From NCBI GenBank assembly GCA_050115555.1, contig JASFQI010000310.1, forward strand, positions 1-6,141: DNA of 6,141 nucleotides, given 5' to 3'. Shown here piece after piece: positions 6,002 through 6,141 of the stretch (position 1 is its first letter; every line of letters begins with the position of its first letter). Position numbers and translations under genes: made by a program. The notes under the pieces are model-generated. The model was not told where the DNA came from, ran no database searches, and was given only the letters and a program-made list of their open reading frames with translations. The DNA is from JASFQI01 sp050115555 (lineage in GTDB: Bacteria; Desulfobacterota; DSM-4660; Desulfatiglandales; HGW-15).

Positions 6002-6141
6002 TCATCGCGTGGGACTCCCGTCAGCTTGCCGGGTGGAGATTGGAAAGGTTTTGAAAACTTCCCAGACCCCGTATCGTGCCAGTTCGTCCGCACTGAGCCA
6101 CCGTGCGCCCATTTTCCATTGCTTGAGTCCCCGAATGACGT
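6002..6141 (-). CDS. Possible 3' end of an unrecognised gene (runs off the right edge)
   Basis: On the minus strand a frame enters from the right edge and ends at TGA 6004-6002, giving 45 residues that include KQWKMGARWLSADELARYG and VWEVFKTFPISTRQ. The composition and alternating hydrophobic pattern look protein-like, and more so than the other frame checked. I do not recognise the family. The stop lies 204 nt upstream of the octaheme start. With only 45 codons and no start visible, it could be chance or a remnant. Confidence 0.35.
   Translation of the reverse strand, partial: VIRGLKQWKMGARWLSADELARYGVWEVFKTFPISTRQADGSPTR

Noticed and set aside
1..6141. tRNA, rRNA, CRISPR array, insertion sequence or attachment site
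   Set aside because: No cloverleaf-like or rRNA sequence, no regularly spaced direct repeats, no transposase motifs and no terminal inverted repeats were seen.

Overview
The window looks like the chromosome of an anaerobic, respiring bacterium, most likely of the Desulfobacterota (classical Deltaproteobacteria). The grounds are a GC-rich composition, an octaheme cytochrome c of the tetrathionate/nitrite-reductase (OTR) family paired with a membrane b-type cytochrome, a DUF502 membrane protein, and a probable selenoprotein. The taxonomic call is inference.

Layout. Almost everything is on the minus strand. Reading that strand from right to left: a possible 3' end of an unrecognised gene at the right edge (6002-6141); a leader of about 200 nt with a strong hairpin; an octaheme cytochrome c gene (start 5797); a b-type cytochrome gene (4146-3457); a small plus-strand gene with a near-consensus sigma70 promoter (promoter 3042-3070, CDS 3183-3350), convergent with the cytochrome b gene and divergent from the next one; a DUF502 protein (2970-2371); and a large YbiO-like MscS channel (start 2188) that runs off the left edge.

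Main result. The octaheme gene is interrupted by one in-frame TGA at 5438-5440. The frame is open and clearly homologous on both sides. The TGA falls at the position where I recall the family having a conserved active-site cysteine (INNF-Cys), ten codons before the second CxxCH motif. Twenty nucleotides downstream is the apical loop (GGC) of a perfect 7-bp hairpin, which fits the bacterial SECIS geometry. I read this as selenocysteine insertion, giving a membrane-anchored selenocysteine octaheme cytochrome (Sec120). A conventional gene call would split it into a truncated 119-residue peptide and an unexportable protein starting at a GTG next to the TGA.

Second anomaly. The octaheme frame has no stop after its C-terminal membrane anchor and reads 317 nt into the cytochrome b gene. 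A one-base insertion just upstream would give a normal ATGA stop/start overlap, so an indel (sequencing or real) near 4148-4165 is likely.

How the genes work together. The b-type cytochrome should oxidise menaquinol in the membrane and pass electrons to the periplasmic octaheme enzyme, which would reduce a sulfur or nitrogen oxyanion. The channel, DUF502 and small-ORF genes have no evident link to this module.
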